Assembly (NCBI RefSeq): GCF_030295405.1
Contig: NZ_AP027080.1
Location: 806,001 to 870,000, forward strand
DNA length: 64,000 nucleotides
Reading direction: 5' to 3'
Source of the DNA: Mesoterricola silvestris
Lineage (GTDB): Bacteria; Acidobacteriota; Holophagae; Holophagales; Holophagaceae
In this document: piece by piece, positions 20,059-28,626 of the stretch
Layout of the letters: each line of letters begins with the position of its first letter
How positions within the stretch are numbered: position 1 is the first letter of the stretch
Made by a program: the position numbers and the translations under genes
The notes under the pieces: generated by a model
The model's database searches: none
What the model was told of the DNA's origin: nothing
Seen by the model: only the letters and a program-made list of their open reading frames with translations

Positions 20059-20442
20059 ATGGCAGACAATCTCCGTTCATTGGTGGACCAGTTGAAGGCA
20101 GTATCAAACCCTTTGCGCCTGCGGGTGCTGGCCTTGCTGGGGGCTGGTGAGGTATGCGTGTGCCAGGTTGCGGAGGCACTCTCCGTCCCAGCATCCTCGG
20201 TGTCTGAGGCCCTTCGTGAACTGCGCCGGGCCGGGTTCGTGACGGAGCGCAAGGAAGGGCGGTGGGTTTACGTCTCGATCCCGGAACCATCCTCCCCGCT
20301 TTTAGCTAGCCTGCTGCTTGAGGCCGGCTCCCTGCCTGAAACGGCCAGGGACCGCGCCCGAGTCATGAAAGTGAAGGGGCTCGCGGTCCAGGACATCTGC
20401 CGGAAGCAGATGGGCAAGCTTGAAGAGGTCGCCCATGCCTGA
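20059..20442 (+). CDS. arsR: ArsR-family metalloregulator
   Basis: A 127-residue winged-helix repressor. It has the ArsR thiol motif in the DNA-binding helix region (GEVCVCQVAEAL, a C-x-C binding site for As(III)/Sb(III)-like ions), the recognition helix SSVSEALRELRRAGFV and the wing ERKEGRWVYVS. AAGGA precedes the ATG by 8 bases. It is the first gene of an operon with ArsP-like permease, two thioredoxin-like proteins, a CcdA-like protein and a DGC protein, and probably represses that operon through the palindrome at 19978. Confidence 0.9.
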   Translation: MADNLRSLVDQLKAVSNPLRLRVLALLGAGEVCVCQVAEALSVPASSVSEALRELRRAGFVTERKEGRWVYVSIPEPSSPLLASLLLEAGSLPETARDRARVMKVKGLAVQDICRKQMGKLEEVAHA

Positions 20443-21508
20443 AGCCTGCGCCTGTTCCAGCCCCAAGCCTGCTGCCGGCGGGCCCACGTTCCTTGGCAAA
20501 GGGGGCTGGCTGCTTCTGGCCCTGCCGGTATGGCTGCTGCTCTATTTGTGCATCCAGCGCCTGTCGGAGATGATCGCCTTCAGGCTGTTCGGCCTTGCTC
20601 CCAAGTCCCACCTGGGCGAGGCGGTGGCCTTCTTCTTCTACGACACGCCCAAGGTCCTGCTGCTGCTCACCCTGATCGTATTCATTGTGACTTTCCTGCA
20701 GACCTTCATCAGTCCGGGGAGGGTGCGGGACGCGCTGTCCAAACGGAACCCCGGCCTCGGCAATGCCATGGCCTCGCTGTTCGGCATCATCACTCCTTTC
20801 TGCTCCTGCTCGGCGGTGCCTCTGTTCATAGGCTTTCTTAAGGCGGGCGTTCCCCTGGGCGTGACCTTCAGCTTCCTGGTGGCTGCCCCCATGGTCAACG
20901 AAGTGGCCCTGGGCATGCTGTTCGCCATGTTCGGCTGGAAGATCGCCCTGCTCTACGCCGGAACCGGCGTGGCCATAGCCTTCTTTTCCGGCCTCGTGCT
21001 GGGACGTATGAACATGGAACTCCACCTGGAAGGCTGGGTGCAGGACGCTCTCAAGGCCCCGGCCCTGGGCGAGGCCGAGGAAGAGCGGCCCACGCTTTCC
21101 GGGCGCATCGATCAGGCCATCCAGGGCGTGAAGGACATCGTCGGCAAGGTCTGGCTCTACATTCTGGTGGGCATCTTGGTGGGGGCCTTTATCCACGGTT
21201 ATGTGCCCGAGGCCTTCATGGCCAGCCTACTGGGCAAGAAGTCCTGGTACAGCGTGCCGCTGGCCGTTGCGATCGGCGTACCGCTCTATTCCAACGCGGC
21301 GGGCGTGATGCCCATCGTGGAAGCCCTGCTGGGCAAAGGTGCGGCCCTTGGGTCGACCCTGGCCTTCATGATGGCCGTCATCGGCTTGTCCCTGCCCGAG
21401 ACAGTCATCCTGCGCCGGGTCATGCGCCCCCGCCTCATCGGGGCGTTCGTGGGGGTGGTGGCCGTCGGCATTCTCCTGGTCGGTTATCTGTTCAACGCCA
21501 TTCTCTAA
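20435..21508 (+). CDS. ArsP/DUF318-type permease
   Basis: A 357-residue inner-membrane permease of the family that includes ArsP, an exporter of trivalent organoarsenicals. ATG at 20435 overlaps arsR (ATGCCTGA) and follows GAAGAGG. Seen: Cys-rich N-terminus (ACACSS), the family signature ITPFCSCSAVPLFIGF in TM3, and the second-half repeat VPLYSNAAGVMPIVEALL. About eight membrane helices with a charged cytoplasmic loop near residues 200-235. The adjacent ArsR supports a thiol-reactive metalloid substrate; the exact substrate is not certain. Confidence 0.85.
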   Translation: MPEACACSSPKPAAGGPTFLGKGGWLLLALPVWLLLYLCIQRLSEMIAFRLFGLAPKSHLGEAVAFFFYDTPKVLLLLTLIVFIVTFLQTFISPGRVRDALSKRNPGLGNAMASLFGIITPFCSCSAVPLFIGFLKAGVPLGVTFSFLVAAPMVNEVALGMLFAMFGWKIALLYAGTGVAIAFFSGLVLGRMNMELHLEGWVQDALKAPALGEAEEERPTLSGRIDQAIQGVKDIVGKVWLYILVGILVGAFIHGYVPEAFMASLLGKKSWYSVPLAVAIGVPLYSNAAGVMPIVEALLGKGAALGSTLAFMMAVIGLSLPETVILRRVMRPRLIGAFVGVVAVGILLVGYLFNAIL

Positions 21509-21518
21509 AGGAGTTCCC

Positions 21519-21761
21519 ATGCTCATCGAAGTCTTCGGGCCCGGTTGCGCCAAGTGCGAAACGCTGCTCAAGAACACCAAGGCCGCCGTGGAACAGGCCG
21601 GCGGTGAGCACGCGGTGGTGAAGATCTCCGACTTTGCGGTCATGGCCGCCCGCGGCATCCTCAGCACCCTCAGCACCCCCGCCCTGGCTATCGACGGCCA
21701 ACTCAAGTTCCAGGGCAAGGTGGCCAATTCCGCCGAAATTCTTGGTCTCATCAAGATCTGA
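21519..21761 (+). CDS. small thioredoxin/glutaredoxin-like protein
   Basis: An 80-residue redox protein of the type often annotated as thioredoxin family protein next to DUF318 permeases. Active site GPGCAKCE gives C-x-x-C; the cis-proline region reads STLSTPALAIDG. No signal peptide, so cytoplasmic. It follows the permease by 10 bp with AAGGAG before the ATG and probably reduces thiols of the permease or regulator. Confidence 0.85.
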   Translation: MLIEVFGPGCAKCETLLKNTKAAVEQAGGEHAVVKISDFAVMAARGILSTLSTPALAIDGQLKFQGKVANSAEILGLIKI

Positions 21762-21793
21762 AAACCCGTTTCCTGTAGACCATTGGAGGTCCC

Positions 21794-22174
21794 ATGTCCC
21801 TTTCGCGCCTTAGCGCCATGATGCTTGCCGCCTCGGTGGTTCTATCCGCGGACGTTCCCGCGTTGGACCCCGCCGGTCTCACCCAGCTCCTGAAAGCCGG
21901 AACCTGGACCGTCGTCGAATTCGGAGGCCCCACCTGTATTCCCTGCAGGAAGATGCAGCCCATCCTGGCCGAACTGCAACAGCAGTATGGCAAGCGCGCC
22001 CAGGTCCGGAACTTCTACGTCACGGAGCATCTCAAGGAAGCCCGGGAGCTCAAGATCATGGCCATGCCCACACAGGTGATCTTCGATCCTTCGGGCCGGG
22101 AGGTGGGCAGGCACATCGGTTATTGGGAGAAGGCCGAGTTCCAGGCGGCGCTGGTCCAGGTCGGCCTGAAATGA
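21794..22174 (+). CDS. exported thioredoxin-like protein
   Basis: A 126-residue thioredoxin fold with a short signal peptide (MSLSRLSAMMLAASVVLSA). The active site is GPTCIPCRK (C-x-x-C) and the cis-Pro loop is IMAMPTQVIF, so it is a periplasmic disulfide reductase or oxidase. It overlaps the CcdA-like gene by 4 bp; that membrane protein would feed it electrons. Confidence 0.85.
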   Translation: MSLSRLSAMMLAASVVLSADVPALDPAGLTQLLKAGTWTVVEFGGPTCIPCRKMQPILAELQQQYGKRAQVRNFYVTEHLKEARELKIMAMPTQVIFDPSGREVGRHIGYWEKAEFQAALVQVGLK

Positions 22175-22881
22175 ATGGACTCGTCGAGCGCCTGGCGGAC
22201 ACCGTCGCGCAGGCGCCGGCCTATCAACAACTTGGCCTAGTCTTTTTGGGCGGTCTCCTGACCTCGGCCAACCCTTGCGTCCTGGTTGCGGCCCCGCTGG
22301 TGGTGGGGTTCACAGGTGGCACGAGGGAGGGGCGGCACCATCCTATGGTGCTATCAGGCGTATTTGTGCTGGGACTGGCAGCAGCCTTCACCCTGCTTGG
22401 ACTGATCGCGGCGCTGACGGGGTCCCTCCTGGGCGACGTCGGTTGGGGGTGGAAGGCTGCCCTTGGCCTCATTCTCCTTGCGATAGGTCTGCACCTGCTG
22501 GGCATCTATTCCCTGCCTACGCCGACCCTGGGCCACTTGCGGCGGTTTCAGGGGGCCGGCCTGTTCGGCGCCTTCGCCCTGGGGGGGCTCACCGGAACCT
22601 TGTCGGCTCCCTGTGCCACACCCGCCCTGGCGGCGGTCCTGACCCTCGTGGCACTCCAGAAGAAGGTCTTCTGGGGCGGGGTTCTGCTATTCGGGTACGC
22701 CCTGGGCCATGGGCTCCTCCTGTTCCTGGCCGGCGCCTCCTCAGGCTGGGCCAGCAAGTACGTCGAGAGCAGGTTCTCTAGGGCTGTGGGGCGCTGGTTC
22801 CCGAGGGCCATGGGGGTTCTCCTTTCGGGGTGCGCCGTGTGGGTTTTATGGCTTGCCTGGCAGGCCCGGGCGGGGGCCTGA
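22171..22881 (+). CDS. CcdA/DsbD-type transmembrane electron carrier
   Basis: A 236-residue membrane protein with six predicted helices. The ATG at 22171 overlaps the upstream stop (ATGA). The two signature Cys-Pro/Ala-Pro-Cys sites of CcdA are seen as LLTSANPCVLVAAPLVVG and LSAPCATPALAAVL. It would carry reducing equivalents from cytoplasmic thioredoxin across the membrane to the exported thioredoxin just upstream, completing a redox relay in this metalloid-response operon. Confidence 0.85.
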   Translation: MNGLVERLADTVAQAPAYQQLGLVFLGGLLTSANPCVLVAAPLVVGFTGGTREGRHHPMVLSGVFVLGLAAAFTLLGLIAALTGSLLGDVGWGWKAALGLILLAIGLHLLGIYSLPTPTLGHLRRFQGAGLFGAFALGGLTGTLSAPCATPALAAVLTLVALQKKVFWGGVLLFGYALGHGLLLFLAGASSGWASKYVESRFSRAVGRWFPRAMGVLLSGCAVWVLWLAWQARAGA

Positions 22882-22979
22882 CTCGGCCTCCGGCGTCTCG
22901 GCCCGTTTTAATGACGACCGTGCCCGTGCGGAAGGGTTCCGCGCGCCCGGCCCGGCCCCTTTCCTGATGAGGTGAACCC

Positions 22980-23369
22980 ATGACCTGTGGGTGTTCTTCC
23001 GGCAAGAAACGGCTCGTCTACGCGTGCAGCGGTGCGGCCAACACCGGCTACCTCGCCGACCAAGTGGCCCGCAGGCTCTCGCTGCAGGGGGTGGCCAGAA
23101 TGACCTGCCTGGCCGGGGTCGGCGCGGAATTGGACAGTTTCCTGCGCGCCGCCGCAACGGCGGAAATGAATCTGGTCGTCGACGGGTGCCCCACCGCCTG
23201 TGGGCGGAAAACCTTCCAGCGCTACGAACTGCCATGTATGCCGGTCGTACTGACGGACTTCGGCGTGGAAAAGGGCACCACGCTGATCGACGAGGCCGTG
23301 CTCGCCAGGGTGGTGCAAGAGGTTGCGGTGCGGCATCTGGCCGCTCCGGAGGGTGAAACAAGCCGCTGA
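22980..23369 (+). CDS. DGC-domain putative zinc-binding protein
   Basis: A 129-residue Cys-rich cytoplasmic protein. Motifs of the DGC family are clear: VYACSGAANTGYLADQVARRL, MTCLAGVGAEL and VVDGCPTACGRK. Eight cysteines include an N-terminal CGCSSGKK. Members of this family often neighbour thioredoxin and DUF318/ArsP genes, as here; the biochemical role is unknown. It closes the arsR operon and converges with the second LexA/CRP regulator. Confidence 0.85.
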   Translation: MTCGCSSGKKRLVYACSGAANTGYLADQVARRLSLQGVARMTCLAGVGAELDSFLRAAATAEMNLVVDGCPTACGRKTFQRYELPCMPVVLTDFGVEKGTTLIDEAVLARVVQEVAVRHLAAPEGETSR

Positions 23370-23438
23370 AACCCGCGATCCGGTTCGATCCTGTGGAGGA
23401 GCGGTCCATTCCTGGGGTCCACCTTGCGATGATCGGGG

Positions 23439-24371
23439 TCAATGGCCGCCGGCGTCCTCCCCTTTGGCCAGACGCTTCAGGTCATCGGCCAAGAGCACCT
23501 GATACCGTCTCGGACCCAGCCGATGGATGAGGCCCCGGTCGACGAGTTGGGCCAGGGTGCGAGACAGGGTGGCCGGGGCCAGCCCGAGGGCTTCCGCAAA
23601 GGCCTTGGAGGGCTGGGGCAGGGTGACCAGGGTGTACGCCTCCTCCCGGATCAGGTCCCGCAGAGCTGCCGCCACCCTGGGCAGGGCGCGGTGCAGGGAG
23701 ACCTGCTCGATGGTGTCGAAGGCTTTGCGCAGTCGCTTGGCAAGAAAGCCCAGCAGGGCCATGGCTATCCTGGGCTCCTGCATGGCGCGGACCAGGTCCT
23801 GGCGGAGGACGTAGCGGATCCTGACCGCGTCCAGGGCCTCCACCGTGGCCGGGTAGCCGCCCTCATCGAAAAATGGCGCGAACCCTAGCACTTCCCCCGG
23901 ACTGAAGCGGAGCAAGGTCGCGGTTCTCCCATCGGCAAGCTGGCGAAAGGCCTTGAGGTGTCCCGCATCCAGGATCACCAAACGGTCGGCCAAATCCCCC
24001 TCGCGCCACAACATGGATCCTTTGGCGTAGGTCCTGGCTTGCATCCAGGGCGCCAACAGGTCCATCAACTCAAGAACAGCTTTGGACAAGGACAGGGAGG
24101 GGTCGGATGGCGCCGTGCGTCCCTTTCCGCTTGGGGCACTTGCCGCAGTCCTTCCCATTTCGGTCAGCCGCAGAGAGCGGGCCTGCCTGGGTTCCAGCTT
24201 CACCAGGCCCTTTGCCTGCAGGGCCTGCACGTGACTGCGGACCGTGGCCACCGACGACCAACCGAAGGCGCTAGCCAGTTCCCGGTAGCTGGGACGTCGG
24301 CCCTCCTCCTCCGCCTTGCGCAGATGGAGAAGCATCCGGGTTTGGATGGGGGAGGGTGGCAGGAGGGTCAT
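23439..24371 (-). CDS. LexA-type winged helix fused to a CRP/FNR regulator (copy 2)
   Basis: A 310-residue paralogue of the protein at 18912, with the same three parts: LexA-like N-terminus (SPIQTRMLLHL, RPSYRELASAFGWSSVATVRSHVQALQAKGLV), effector beta roll (LWREGDLADRLVILDAGHL, GEVLGFAPFFDEGGYPATV) and CRP helix-turn-helix with recognition helix APATLSRTL. The Glu of the FNR-type E-x-x-S-R is Ala here. The start is placed at MTLLPP by analogy with copy 1; a GTG at 24404 would add 11 residues. It is the last gene of FmdE-ChrA-regulator, whose promoter carries a FNR/DNR-type palindrome (26277). Confidence 0.87.
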   Translation of the reverse strand: MTLLPPSPIQTRMLLHLRKAEEEGRRPSYRELASAFGWSSVATVRSHVQALQAKGLVKLEPRQARSLRLTEMGRTAASAPSGKGRTAPSDPSLSLSKAVLELMDLLAPWMQARTYAKGSMLWREGDLADRLVILDAGHLKAFRQLADGRTATLLRFSPGEVLGFAPFFDEGGYPATVEALDAVRIRYVLRQDLVRAMQEPRIAMALLGFLAKRLRKAFDTIEQVSLHRALPRVAAALRDLIREEAYTLVTLPQPSKAFAEALGLAPATLSRTLAQLVDRGLIHRLGPRRYQVLLADDLKRLAKGEDAGGH

Positions 24372-24425
24372 CACTTGGAGGATACCGCACATCTGTTCGC
24401 CCACTGTAGCTTCCCGTGGCTCACG

Positions 24426-25583
24426 TCAATGAACCCAACCCGCCATTCCCAGCAGCGCGCCCAGGCCCAGGACGAAGGCCGGGTGCCACCGGAAGCGAAC
24501 CAGCAAAACCAGGGCCAGCCCGAACAGACCAAACCCTGGAAGGCCGTGGAGGGCGCCCGGGGCGAGCAGGAGGGCAGCGGCCAGGATGAGGCCCACCATG
24601 ACCGGCACGAGGCCAGCCAGGAGGTTCTGGGCGTGGCGCAGGTCCCTCATGCGACTGTAGAAGTGGGTCAGCAGCGCCATCAGGGCCAGGGCCGGCAGGA
24701 ACAGGGCCGCGGTGGCGACCAGTGCCCCCGGAACCCCCTGAAGGCGGTACCCCGCGAAGGTGGCCAGCACGGCGATGGGGCCTGGCGTCAGGTTGCTGAT
24801 GGCGACACCATCGATGAATTCCCTCGGCGTGAGCCAGCCCAGGGCCACCACCAGTTTCTGGTGCAGCACGGGAACCAGGACGAAACCGCCGCCGAAGAAG
24901 ATGAACCCCATCTTGATAAAGGTCCAGGCCGTGACCAGAAGGGAGGCCGCCACGGGGGCGGCCGCCAGCGGGGCCCCACCCAGGGCCAGAAGGGCGGGAA
25001 CCGGCCGGGAGGCCAATGCCCTGGATGGTGTCCGGGAAAGGGCCGCCTTGCCAGTTACCAGGCCCACCACGGCCCCGAGCCCCATGATGACCGGGGCGTT
25101 GACCCGGAGCAGGGCCAGCGCCAGGGCCACCGCCGCCAGCAAGCCGGCCTGCCAGGAGCGCAAGGCCTTGCGCCCCATGGACCAGGCCGCTCCGAGAATG
25201 AGCGCGATGACGACGGGGCCAAGGCCCTTCAAGGTTGCATTCAAGGCGGGCAGGGCGTGGAAGGTGAAATAGAGCCAGGAAAGGCCGATCACGAGGGCCA
25301 CGGAGGGGGCCATGAAGGCGACGGCACAGGTCATTCCGCCCAGGAAGCCGAAGAACCGGTGGCCAACGAAGTAGGCCGCATTGGTGGCGAATGAACCCAG
25401 GATCTGGCCAAGGGCCAAGCCGTGGAGCAGTTCTTCCGGATCCATCAGCTTGCGCCTTCGCACCAGTTCCTCTTCCATCAAGGCGAGGACCGCCATACCC
25501 CCGCCGAACCCGATGGCGCCCAGCTTCACAAACAGCAGGGCCAGGGGCTGGAGTCGGAGAAGGGGCTTCCGTGGCGGGTTCAA
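24426..25583 (-). CDS. chrA: chromate transporter ChrA
   Basis: A 385-residue long-chain CHR membrane protein. Both halves carry the family motif: FVKLGAIGFGGGMAVLALMEEELV at the N-terminus and FIKMGFIFFGGGFVLVPVLHQKLV in the second half, each followed by a GxxxxNxxxGP-like block (SNLTPGPIAVLATFAGY in the second). It expels chromate. Start is TTG at 25583, overlapping the FmdE stop (TTGA), so translation is coupled. Confidence 0.9.
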   Translation of the reverse strand: MNPPRKPLLRLQPLALLFVKLGAIGFGGGMAVLALMEEELVRRRKLMDPEELLHGLALGQILGSFATNAAYFVGHRFFGFLGGMTCAVAFMAPSVALVIGLSWLYFTFHALPALNATLKGLGPVVIALILGAAWSMGRKALRSWQAGLLAAVALALALLRVNAPVIMGLGAVVGLVTGKAALSRTPSRALASRPVPALLALGGAPLAAAPVAASLLVTAWTFIKMGFIFFGGGFVLVPVLHQKLVVALGWLTPREFIDGVAISNLTPGPIAVLATFAGYRLQGVPGALVATAALFLPALALMALLTHFYSRMRDLRHAQNLLAGLVPVMVGLILAAALLLAPGALHGLPGFGLFGLALVLLVRFRWHPAFVLGLGALLGMAGWVH

Positions 25584-26206
25584 ATGGCCGCGACCTTGGA
25601 GGCCGGCGCGGCGCAGGGCATACAGACCTTCTGCCCGTCATGGGTCCGGCCGTAGGATTCGATCACGAGGTCACCGCAGCGCTCGCACACGAAGGCGTTG
25701 AACTGTTCCGCGGGCCTGGGAACGACCGGTCCCTGCTCCACGGTGCCGATCTTGAGGATGTTCCCAACGGGGGCGTTCATGACGTTTTGGATGAGAGGCT
25801 CGACCATCTCGGCCGGCACCTGGGACGCGGGGATGCCCTTCATGCGGTACTCCTGGAAGAAGGGCGTCTGCCGGCTCGCGGCCTGGGCCTCGGCCCGGGG
25901 CACGACGCGAACCCGGCGGCCGGTGGCACGGTCGACCAAGGTCATTCCGAACTTGCCGAATCCGAGCTTCCGGATATTGCCCTTGCCGAAGGTGCACCCG
26001 GTAATCATCTGGACCCCGTCTGCGAAGCAGTGGGCACAATGGGCGTCGCCCAGTTCCAGGATGACTTCGAGCTGGCCGTCCCTGGCCCGGTCGACGCCGA
26101 GCGCCTCCAGGGCCGCCGCCCCGGCCCGCAGGCCCAGGGGCATGGCAGGGCATTTGTGGCCGTGGAGCAGTTGGCCAGCGCTGAGGAAGTCCTTGGGGTC
26201 GATCAT
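25580..26206 (-). CDS. FmdE-family protein with C-terminal zinc ribbon
   Basis: A 208-residue cytoplasmic protein. The FmdE domain (residues 10-150) has the metal-binding LLHGHKCPAMPLGLRAG, the Cys-rich GDAHCAHCFADGVQMITGCTFGKGN and RKLGFGKFGMTLVDR. The C-terminus is a zinc ribbon (CERCGDLVIESYGRTHDGQKVCMPC). FmdE-type proteins accompany molybdopterin enzymes, but many stand-alone copies have no known role. AAGGAG precedes the ATG. First gene of the FmdE-ChrA-regulator operon. Confidence 0.88.
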   Translation of the reverse strand: MIDPKDFLSAGQLLHGHKCPAMPLGLRAGAAALEALGVDRARDGQLEVILELGDAHCAHCFADGVQMITGCTFGKGNIRKLGFGKFGMTLVDRATGRRVRVVPRAEAQAASRQTPFFQEYRMKGIPASQVPAEMVEPLIQNVMNAPVGNILKIGTVEQGPVVPRPAEQFNAFVCERCGDLVIESYGRTHDGQKVCMPCAAPASKVAAI

Positions 26207-26276
26207 GGGAATCTCCTTCTCAGGGGGCGTTCAGCCACCTGTCTAGATGAAGATCCGTCATCCAAGGACTCTCCGG

Positions 26277-26292
26277 GTTGACCCAGGTCAAC
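26277..26292. promoter_or_regulatory. FNR/DNR-type palindrome ahead of the FmdE-ChrA operon
   Basis: GTTGACC-CA-GGTCAAC is a perfect 7-2-7 inverted repeat containing TTGAC-N4-GTCAA, typical of DNR/HcpR/FixK-like CRP-family sites. Its centre is about 78 bp before the FmdE start, nearly the same offset as the RND-operon site. The likely binder is the LexA/CRP fusion encoded at the end of this operon. Confidence 0.65.
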
Positions 26293-26366
26293 AACCGGCG
26301 TTTTCGCTAGCATGCTGCCCTCGGTCGCCGTTGAGCGCGCCAGCGAAGGTCAGGACCGTTCAGCCT

Positions 26367-26765
<399 letters not shown>

Positions 26766-27204
26766 TGGGGCTCCGTTGATCGGGATGTGGAGGATCGGTC
26801 TTTTCTGGGTCGCATGACACAGGCGCATTCCCCGTGCAGCAGGGAGCCCGCGTCCGTGGCCACGGGGAGGCCGGCTTGGTCCCAGGCCAGCATGCCGCCG
26901 TTCAGTAGCGCGAGTTGGTGGTACCTATGGGCCATCAAGACGGCAGCCGCCGCCTTGGTATAGACGCCGGAAGAATCCGCCAGAACCAGAAGCCGATCCA
27001 TCGGAAAGTCGCTTCCCTGCTCGGCAGCAATGGGATGGGGAAGGTGCAGACTTTCGGGCACGCCAAAGGCTTGCATCTGGACCAGTTCATCACTGCGCAG
27101 GTCCACCAAGAGCCCACCGCCCCTGAGGGCGTCCAGGGCCTCCTGGGGGGAGAGGAACCAGAGCCCCTGTATGACCTTGCCCTTCTGCTCTGACGTGAAG
27201 GGCG

Positions 27205-28626
27205 ATGGCCACCCTGGTAATGCGCGGGAACACTTGTGCTGCCCGTGGGCTATCATGTTTGAATCGCAAATGGATCTGTTTTGTAAAGCCACCGGTCGGA
27301 TATTCCCTCCTTCCTTCGGAGGCGAACGGTGCTTGCGGGCATCGTCTCTTGGGGGCGAAGGTGAGAAAACCAATAATTCGGACCCAGGATGGCCTTCCTT
27401 CCTTCAGTCCGGCCCGGCCTGGTGAGCAATCAGTATTGCGGAGACTCCTGCACAGCAGCAATCTCGTCACGGTGGAGATCCTTCGTTTATGGGCTCGGGC
27501 GCGAAAAACGGCGTTTATTTCCACGATCAGCAAGGCCTTTAAGCAAAGCGTCGCTGTCCAAGCGTTTCTGAAGACCCCGCCACTCCAACTGCGATCGCTG
27601 AACCTGAACCAGCGAAAGCAGTTAATGCTGCTGAAGGCCATGGGGATGGTCTGGCCACGAAATGGGGCTTTCAAACCTAAACGGGTTTACATTCTCTTTC
27701 CGTCCGATTCTAAGCATTTGACCGGTTCCAAGCGGAAGCACCCATTTGGGATTCTGGCGGACAATTCTGAAACGCACGTATTCGTATTCGAGGATGATTT
27801 GGAGGGGGCCAGTCGTCAGGTTGATGATATTTTGAAGATTCAATTAACAAGGCTGGCCCAGATTAAATTATTTCTTCATATTATTCATCGAAACAAAAAT
27901 GTTTCATTCATTGATGGTTATGGCCCCCAGTGGCCTTTGATTGCTGTGCCGTCCGCTGTCTGTTGCTGGCACCTTCCCTTGGGCCCGGGCTCGTCGGAGG
28001 AGGGGCACTATCGCTGCCTACACCTCTTCTGGCCTCATGCGAGCCGAAATGCCTTGAAGTATGTCATCCCACCTTGTGTCACATGGCGTGGTTGGTGTTC
28101 CTGTCTTACAGCCATTGATTCAATATTCCAGAACGCTGTTCGGAAATGTGTTCCGGTTGGTATGGCGAAGGTCCCTGGGAATGTCCGCCCCGCTTCAGAG
28201 TCAGTGACCCGCCATACATTTAGGCCATCCGGCCCAGGTCAAGGTCGCGAATCCTTTACGAGAACTTATACTTGCCGATATGACGGGGAAATCCTCCCGG
28301 TTGTCTATCCCGGGTTGCATCTCAGTGGGGGCACTGAGTCAAAATCGGACTTAACACCTGGTTGGGATATTTCCGAATTTTCCCAAAACTTTTCATCAAA
28401 CAGCAATGATATCAGCGTATACGAAGTCCAAATGCGTACCCATTACCGTCAGGATGGATGTTTCCCGCTTGACGGCAGTTCTCCGAATACCAATTCAAAA
28501 GATTTGAAAAAAATGATATTCAAGCAAATTTTTTCAAATAGACATAGATTATTAAATCCTATTAATACAATATTTGAATCAGATATTCACGCCCCAGATA
28601 ATCCAGATATTCACCCACCGGAGTAG
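27205..28626 (+). CDS. long open frame in low-GC DNA, doubtful gene
   Basis: A 473-residue open frame with codon use unlike neighbouring genes (many A/T-ending codons). The middle portion (KPKRVYILFPSD, ETHVFVFEDDLEGASRQVDDILKI) looks somewhat protein-like; the rest does not, and the N-terminus overlaps the rhodanese gene on the other strand. No ribosome site and no family recognised. It may be a remnant of foreign DNA. Confidence 0.25.
   Translation: MATLVMRGNTCAARGLSCLNRKWICFVKPPVGYSLLPSEANGACGHRLLGAKVRKPIIRTQDGLPSFSPARPGEQSVLRRLLHSSNLVTVEILRLWARARKTAFISTISKAFKQSVAVQAFLKTPPLQLRSLNLNQRKQLMLLKAMGMVWPRNGAFKPKRVYILFPSDSKHLTGSKRKHPFGILADNSETHVFVFEDDLEGASRQVDDILKIQLTRLAQIKLFLHIIHRNKNVSFIDGYGPQWPLIAVPSAVCCWHLPLGPGSSEEGHYRCLHLFWPHASRNALKYVIPPCVTWRGWCSCLTAIDSIFQNAVRKCVPVGMAKVPGNVRPASESVTRHTFRPSGPGQGRESFTRTYTCRYDGEILPVVYPGLHLSGGTESKSDLTPGWDISEFSQNFSSNSNDISVYEVQMRTHYRQDGCFPLDGSSPNTNSKDLKKMIFKQIFSNRHRLLNPINTIFESDIHAPDNPDIHPPE

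Noticed and set aside
19856-24395. A shared ACAGATGTG sequence upstream of both LexA/CRP fusions as a common operator
   Set aside because: At copy 1 it is part of a perfect palindrome, at copy 2 it is not symmetrical and may be coding if the GTG at 24404 is the start; nine bases alone are weak evidence.
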